Shown here piece by piece: positions 58,633-64,000 of a stretch of DNA of 64,000 nucleotides (within the stretch, counting starts at the first letter, position 1; the number at the start of each line of letters is the position of its first letter). The notes beneath the pieces were generated by a model. The model made no database searches, was not told the origin of the DNA, and was given only the letters and a program-made list of their open reading frames with translations. The stretch is from Mustela lutreola (taxonomy: Eukaryota; Chordata; Mammalia; Carnivora; Mustelidae), in the NCBI RefSeq assembly GCF_030435805.1, contig NC_081291.1:12671001-12735000 (forward strand). Direction: 5' to 3'. The position numbers and the translations under genes are program-made.

Positions 58633-59062
58633 AGAATTGTATTTATTAATGCCAACTCTTAAAATCTAAAGACAACCAAAAAATACACACCTTTAGTTTT
58701 TAAGTGCTGACTCCTTTCCCACAATTATTACTGAGAAGAATTTACAGGACCTGACAAGATTTCCAGGCTGTTCTTTGCAGTCTTAGCTCCTCAGTTTTTT
58801 CCATTCGCATTCAAATACACTTCCAATTCTCTCTTTTTCAATCCCCAGCTCTTCACACACATTGAATTATTCTCTCTGTGTTTACTGGATGCATGGCAGC
58901 ATATGTAACGTTTTAAGAAGCATATTTAAAGTCCTCCATTTTTGTTGTTATCTTTTGAATCATCCAGCAAAAGCTGAAGAAAGAGGCTTCAATGATACCA
59001 AATTAACATCCAAAAAAGTCTGCACGATTTGCACAAAACTCTGGACTTACATTATGTCTGTG

Positions 59063-59118
59063 AGTTACGCTTCTAAAATTAATTACGGAAAGTTACGCTT
59101 CTAAAATTAATTACAGAA
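59063..59118 (+). repeat. 28 bp tandem duplication
   Basis: The unit 'agttacgcttctaaaattaa' plus eight more bases is repeated head to tail at 59,063 and 59,091 with one mismatch. Confidence 0.95.
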
Positions 59119-61075
59119 ACAACTTTAGTGACATGGATCATGATTGAGGTTTTCCTTATTTGAGTAATTCTACACCAAACTATTTTCTCTTTTTAGGGAA
59201 TGGGTTTTGCCACAAGCAAATCCATCAGTCTGAATGGCAATTGTCATGCCAATATCAATATAATGGTTTTGATGTTTTATTAATTATATCAGATCTGAAA
59301 AGTCTCTATGACTTTTAACAATACATCAGAGTATTTTAAAAGACATATTGCTTTCTAAATGCTTTCTGTCTGCTTTACCAACATATTTGGAAATAAAACA
59401 ATTTTTTCCAGGAACTTTTTATCATTCCATTGATTTTTAGTGTGACACTTAATAATGACATTAATTTCATCTTTTGTCCTTGAGTATTACAAATTTTCTT
59501 TGTTTGAGCCCCAAATGAACTATGATGGCAACTGAAATCAGGTGTCAGCATTTCCAATCTCAGTGAACAGCTTTTGAGCAGCATTTGGATCCAATATTTC
59601 CTTCACCTGTTACTACAAACCACCCATACTTTCAGTGTTAAATAGTAGTGTGCAAAAAATATAAATGAGTTGTCCTATTTTACAGTGAGTCTTACGCAGA
59701 AGCACAACCATTCAGGTTGTTCTGACTTCTGCTAGCATCGGATGTAGCTGGGAAACAGATCACTGTGAATAACATTCCTCCTCTATTCTCCCACAAATCC
59801 AGCAGAGTACTCTTCATGATATTTAATAGGAACCTTGGAAAGTTTAACCAAGCTCTGTTGCCTCTTCGTTCTGGATACTTTCCCTTAATGTCTTATTATA
59901 AACTTGAATTGATCACTATTCAAACACTGCACACTTACGCAAAAATTAGAACGCACAAACAGTAAACAGCAAAGTAAATCTTAACTATCTAAATCCAGAG
60001 TCAACCTCAGATTTGAGGATACTGAGAGACTAGTCCCTCTTCCATAGTGCAGATCATAAACACGTGACCACACCGTTCACCCTGACAAAAGCCAAATTGA
60101 CAAAAAAGTTTTGCAAACACTTCTCAGATGCTGCCGGTGCATCAAAGTTCATTGCAACCTCCAACAACAGGGAAATCGAAATCTTGAGCTTACCTTATAA
60201 TTTGTGTTAATTAATTTTACTCTTCTTTGGAATTACCATGAGGGTATCTTCTAGCCAAATATTTCCAGATTGTAGCAATGGACAAATGTTCTGGCACATA
60301 CTGGCTGCATACTAGCCTTGGAGTGGCAGCAGGAGGTCATGGCTGTTCTATACATGCAAGAACAGGCAATATTTTTGAGGAGCGCTCATTTCAGGGAAGC
60401 AGAGAAAGGGGGCAGAAGCTGGAGGGCTATTGGGGACAAAGAAGGGCTTCTCTCAAAGGTGGAAGAAATTCCAGAATCCTTGAGTCTTACTTTGGATTCT
60501 CCCCCAAGCAGGTTCTCACTCAAGGGCAAATTGTATGTTTAAGAAGTAATCCCGGGAGATCTAATGAGCATTTGGAGAAGAGAGGCATGGGAGAACAGAT
60601 GTGCACTTGGGGCACGTGAGGGGGGCATCCTTCTAGGGCCCCCCAAGAGAACACACCTCAGAACTGCCTCTCTCAGAATTGATGAAGGCAAGGGAAGCCA
60701 CCCAACAAGGACAGGTCCTCGGCCAGCTGTAACTCACTCCTGGGGGTGTTAATGCTCACATTTCCATCTTACCCCATGTGCCAGCTGAGCTCAATACTGT
60801 AACAAGTTGACCACCTGGGGCAGCGAGGTGTAGGGGTTGCAGGTGAGAAATGGTCTGCATACTTGGCTGCTGTGCACCGATCCTGCCGGTGGGTTGTGGG
60901 GAATGAATGGTGTGTCACTGATTGAAAGGCTGCAGCAAACAGGTGGGTGGATGGGGTCCTGTTACAGGAAAGAGTGGGAAGAATCCACGAACGTCTGAAC
61001 TAAGGAGAGGGGATGAGATCAGGGTGCAGTGGAAGGGTTGGCCGTGATCAGGACCCTGGACAACTCTCAGGTTTC

Positions 61076-61092
61076 CTTTCTGATTGATCCAG
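61076..61092 (+). promoter_or_regulatory. Splice acceptor just before the receptor ATG
   Basis: Pyrimidine-rich 'ctttctgattgatccag' ends one base before the start codon and is conserved in the left arm. Olfactory receptor genes often splice a 5' non-coding exon to the coding exon here. Confidence 0.55.
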
Positions 61093-61093
61093 G

Positions 61094-62041
61094 ATGGCCA
61101 TGCAAGGGGCAAATGTCACCCCTGTCTCTGAGTTCCTGCTCCTGGGGCTCTCAGAGAACCCCGAGCAACAGCAGCTGCTGTTCATACTCTTCCTGACTAT
61201 GTACCTGGTCACGGGACTGGGGAACCTGCTCATCATCCTGGCTATCGCCACTGACCCCCGACTCCACACCCCCATGTACTTCTTCCTGGCTAACTTGGCC
61301 TTTGTGGACATCTGCTTCACCTCCACCACCATCCCCAAGATGCTGGCCAACCACGTGTCAGGGCACAAAGGGATCGCTTATGCAGGCTGCCTGACCCAGA
61401 TGTTCTTCTTCATCTGGTTTGCTGGCATCGATAGCTTCCTGCTGACCGCCATGGCCTATGACCGCTATGTGGCCATCTGTCACCCTCTCCACTATGCCAG
61501 GTCTGTAACACCACAGCTCTGTGGCCTCCTGGTGGCTGCATCCTGGACTGCAGCCTTCGGCAATGCTCTGACCCACACAGTGTTACTGACTCGCCTCTCA
61601 TTCTGCACCCACAACAGGGTGCCCCATTTCTTCTGTGACCTCAGTCCTCTGCTGAAGCTGGCCTGCTCTGACACCTTTCTCAATAATGTGATGGTGTACA
61701 CCGTGGGTGCCTTACCCATTATCACTCCTTTTGTGGGCATCTTGGTCTCCTACACACGCATCTTTGCCACGGTGTTGAGGATCCCCTCCACGAGAGGCAA
61801 GCAGAAGGCTTTCTCCACCTGTGGCTCTCATCTGTCTGTGGTGTCCCTGTTCTACGGGACACTCATTGGGGTTTATTTCAGCCCCACGTCCTCCCACACG
61901 GCCCAGAAGGACACAGCCGCTGCGGTGATGTACACTGTGGTCACTCCCATGCTGAACCCCTTCATCTACAGTCTACGCAACAGTGACATGAAGGGGGCCT
62001 TGGGGGCCCTCATCAATAGGAAGCCAGTTTTTCTTCAGTGA
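61094..62041 (+). CDS. Olfactory receptor, family-1-like, intact (right-arm copy)
   Basis: A 315-codon single-exon olfactory receptor GPCR, presumably acting in the ciliary membrane of olfactory neurons. It carries the same landmarks as its left-arm twin: an NVT sequon at 7-9, [32 protein letters not shown] and [12 protein letters not shown]. Compared base by base with 46,539-47,486, the coding regions differ at only five positions, 61,703, 61,712, 61,719, 61,753 and 61,757, all within 55 bases. Three change the protein (V204, I209 and R222 here). A splice acceptor directly precedes the ATG ('gattgatccag' ending at 61,092). About 230 bases of upstream sequence match the left copy; beyond that the right copy has 4 kb of different DNA, so the two promoters or 5' exons may differ. 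Subfamily unresolved. Confidence 0.93.
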   Translation: MAMQGANVTPVSEFLLLGLSENPEQQQLLFILFLTMYLVTGLGNLLIILAIATDPRLHTPMYFFLANLAFVDICFTSTTIPKMLANHVSGHKGIAYAGCLTQMFFFIWFAGIDSFLLTAMAYDRYVAICHPLHYARSVTPQLCGLLVAASWTAAFGNALTHTVLLTRLSFCTHNRVPHFFCDLSPLLKLACSDTFLNNVMVYTVGALPIITPFVGILVSYTRIFATVLRIPSTRGKQKAFSTCGSHLSVVSLFYGTLIGVYFSPTSSHTAQKDTAAAVMYTVVTPMLNPFIYSLRNSDMKGALGALINRKPVFLQ

Positions 62042-63054
62042 CCATAGCACTGGGATATTTGACGACCCAAATCCAGTGCCCATCTGTACGAAATTTTCTT
62101 GCATGGTCCCAAAGTTAGATGTTTCCTTCATATCGCTCTCTGTGGTTTTCTGTGTATTACTTCATTCTTCCAACAACAACTTCTTAAACATTTGTTATCT
62201 GTAGACACTGTTTTAGGGGTTGAAGGTCCAAGAGGGAACAAACAAAATCCCTGCCCTTGTAGCGCTCCCACTGCAGCCTGGAGACCACATCGCGGTTAAA
62301 GGAAGTGCTTGGGAAACTAGAGAGACCGGGATACAAGCCCCACCTTGGTTAACATTCAGGTTTATCTGCTCTAATACAAAGTTGCAAATACAGAGGCTCA
62401 GAACTGGTAAGATTTTGCAAGCTGAACTCTTTGTTTCTGTAACAACACAGTTCCTTCAGAAACCTTACAGTAGACATCTGGTCTACTTGTTTCTAGTACG
62501 TTCCATTGAGAGGCACCAGATCCAATGTGCGTTTCTAGCCAGAGTTCTTGTGTTTATTGATTTTGCAATATTTGCTTCCTTGAACCACCTACATTTTGGT
62601 CACTCTCAGTTAATGGTCATCTGAAACAATAGCCTTGGGTAGGAAACAAGGTCCTTATTTATACTCTTTTGAAGGACAGGAAGCTCTTCTAACCTTCTGA
62701 TGTTTCTGACTTTGAAAAGTGGCCAGTTCTGGTCTGGGATCATCTCTTTCTTGTGATTCCTTGCTGCAAAGTAGCGAGAAGCAGCCAACTCACAGTGATG
62801 TCATAGCTCTTTCCATTCAGTTCTAGACACACAGGCTCAGTGAACGAACAATCCACCTTCCAGATTATCACCAGTCATGGTATTGTCAGATGTTGGTCTT
62901 TGCCATAACAAGGGTCTCCAGCTTTCCAGCCTGTGACATTTGTGTCTTTACCACCGGACCACTCAGCTCATACAACTAAGTTTTCAATTTTGTGACGTCA
63001 GCATCTCACTTCTGCTCCATTTTCTGTTTAAGTCTGATGACTAGCTTATGTATT

Positions 63055-63560
63055 ATATTAGATTCCTGGGGATTCTGTTAAAAAAAATAATACCATAAAG
63101 GAGGTGACTTACACAGGAGTTTGTTGTCTCATGGTTCTGAAGATCAGAAGTGGAAAACCAAGGTATTGGCAGGTGGGTTCCTTCTGAGGCTGTGTGTGAG
63201 GAAGAATCCGTCTGAACCTCTGTCCTAGCTGGTGGGAGCTGGTGCTCTTCTGGCCATCTTTGGGGTCCCTTAACTTGCAGATCATGCTTCATCTCTATGT
63301 GGCCTCCTCCTTGTGCAAATGTCCCCTTTCTATTTTTCATTCATTTTTTAAAAAGAATTATAATTAACATAGTATTATATTAGTTTCAGGTGTAAAATAT
63401 AGCGATTCAACAAAATGTCCCCTTTTTAGAAGGAGCCCACCCAATTCCAGTATGACATCATCATAACTGTTACATCTGCAACAATCCCATTTCCAAATAA
63501 GCTCAAATTCAGAAATACTAGGGATTAGGACTTAAGATAGGAATTTGGGGAGGGAATATA
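63055..63560 (-). mobile_element. MLT1-type LTR fossil in the right arm
   Basis: Mirror of the left-arm fossil at 44,735-45,290, including the L1-end insertion near 63,350-63,410. The two copies differ by scattered substitutions. Confidence 0.65.
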
Positions 63561-64000
63561 ATTCAACCCAAAACATTTGCTTAAAAAAGAAAAAGGACTC
63601 AAAAGGAATATGACTTGAATAAGGTAAAAGTTCATTTTTCTCGCATGTGACAGTCAGTGTTCTAGGTCAGTGGGTGACTCTGCTTTAAATCATTCAGAGA
63701 TCCAAGTTCCCCATGTCTTATTTCTGGCCCATTTCCCAGAAATTGTTATTACTATATTACTACAAAAAACCAAACACTCAGAGAGCACAGGGAGGCAAGC
63801 ACCTGCTCTCAAAGTACCAGGTAGATCTCCCATCTTGTCACAGGCTACAGCTAGCTGCAAGAGAGGCCAGGAAACGTGGTGCAGCTGGCTCACTGTGCTG
63901 CCAGGCACAGTCGCTGTGCCTCTTACTACAGAAGTGGGAGAGGGTAGACTTTTGCGGAGAGCTAGCAGTCCACCTTCCGTCCCTCTGGCCGCCAATTCCA

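Larger units (their letters stand above)
56844..60828. other. About 4 kb present only in the right arm
   Basis: Pairing with the left arm stops after 'gtgcaacagg' (to 56,843) and resumes at 'tgtaggggttgcaggtgag' (from about 60,829). In the left arm these two sequences are directly joined at about 47,750. The segment contains an old antisense L1 piece (57,160-57,610), a CAN-SINE (58,452-58,632) and a 28 bp tandem duplication; the rest is unassigned. I see no single element spanning it, so a left-arm deletion is likelier than one insertion. Confidence 0.85.
52670..64000 (-). repeat. Right arm of the large inverted duplication
   Basis: Reverse-complement partner of 44,311-51,719, cut by the window end. 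It is longer because of a private SINE (53,307-53,512) and about 4 kb without a left partner (56,844-60,828); it lacks the left-arm SINE at 45,664. Confidence 0.97.

Noticed and set aside
44311-64000. Palindrome dismissed as an assembly artefact
   Set aside because: Private SINEs with intact target duplications, a 4 kb arm difference and regionally varied divergence are hard to obtain from a false inversion of one sequence.
1-64000. CRISPR arrays, operons, rRNA genes
   Set aside because: The only repeats are dispersed eukaryotic elements, microsatellites and the inverted duplication; nothing resembles spaced direct repeats or prokaryotic gene layout.

Overview
The window is mammalian nuclear DNA from a carnivoran. 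It is dense in tRNA-Lys-derived CAN-SINEs: more than 25 copies of the 'gcctgggtggctcag' head with a pyrimidine-rich, A-rich tail, many flanked by clear target-site duplications. It also holds carnivore-type L1 3' ends, MIR, L2, MER20 and MLT1 relics. The predominant SINE form ('gacagacagagatcacaag' in antisense) looks caniform, perhaps mustelid; that finer placement is from memory and uncertain. Nothing resembles bacterial or organellar DNA.

Region 1 (1-8,100) holds old repeats and no gene I can support. Region 2 (8,075-14,400) holds a complete C-type lectin gene on the minus strand, which I assembled by eye from seven coding exons. Every junction is GT-AG, every phase fits, and the product is a 242-residue type II membrane protein with one C-type lectin domain. 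Region 3 (14,400-27,300) is repeat-rich and includes an LTR fossil at 19.65-20.25 kb and an unexplained inverted pair of ~200 bp blocks. Region 4 (27,370-28,351) is an olfactory receptor very like human OR2Z1, disrupted by one exact 31 bp tandem duplication. Region 5 (28,400-44,300) is again repeat-rich, with nested SINEs, a possibly 5'-inverted L1 and a second LTR fossil.

Region 6 (44,311-64,000) is one large inverted duplication. The left arm ends at 51,719, the right arm starts at 52,670, and the spacer is 950 bp. The right arm runs off the window, so the outer limits are unknown. Each arm carries an intact 315-codon family-1-like olfactory receptor gene (46,539-47,486 minus; 61,094-62,041 plus), with their 5' ends facing the centre. 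Arm-to-arm identity is a mosaic: nearly identical around the receptor genes and in the inner 3 kb, but clearly diverged in between and outside. The arms also differ by one private SINE each and by ~4 kb present only in the right arm. I read this as an old inverted duplication kept partly homogeneous by gene conversion.

Together the three receptor genes suggest the edge of an olfactory receptor cluster, with a lectin-type immune receptor as neighbour. In human, OR2Z1 and the CD209/FCER2/CLEC4 lectins both lie on 19p13.2 (from memory), so this may be the corresponding carnivoran region. Percent identities and repeat family names are by-eye judgements; no database was searched.
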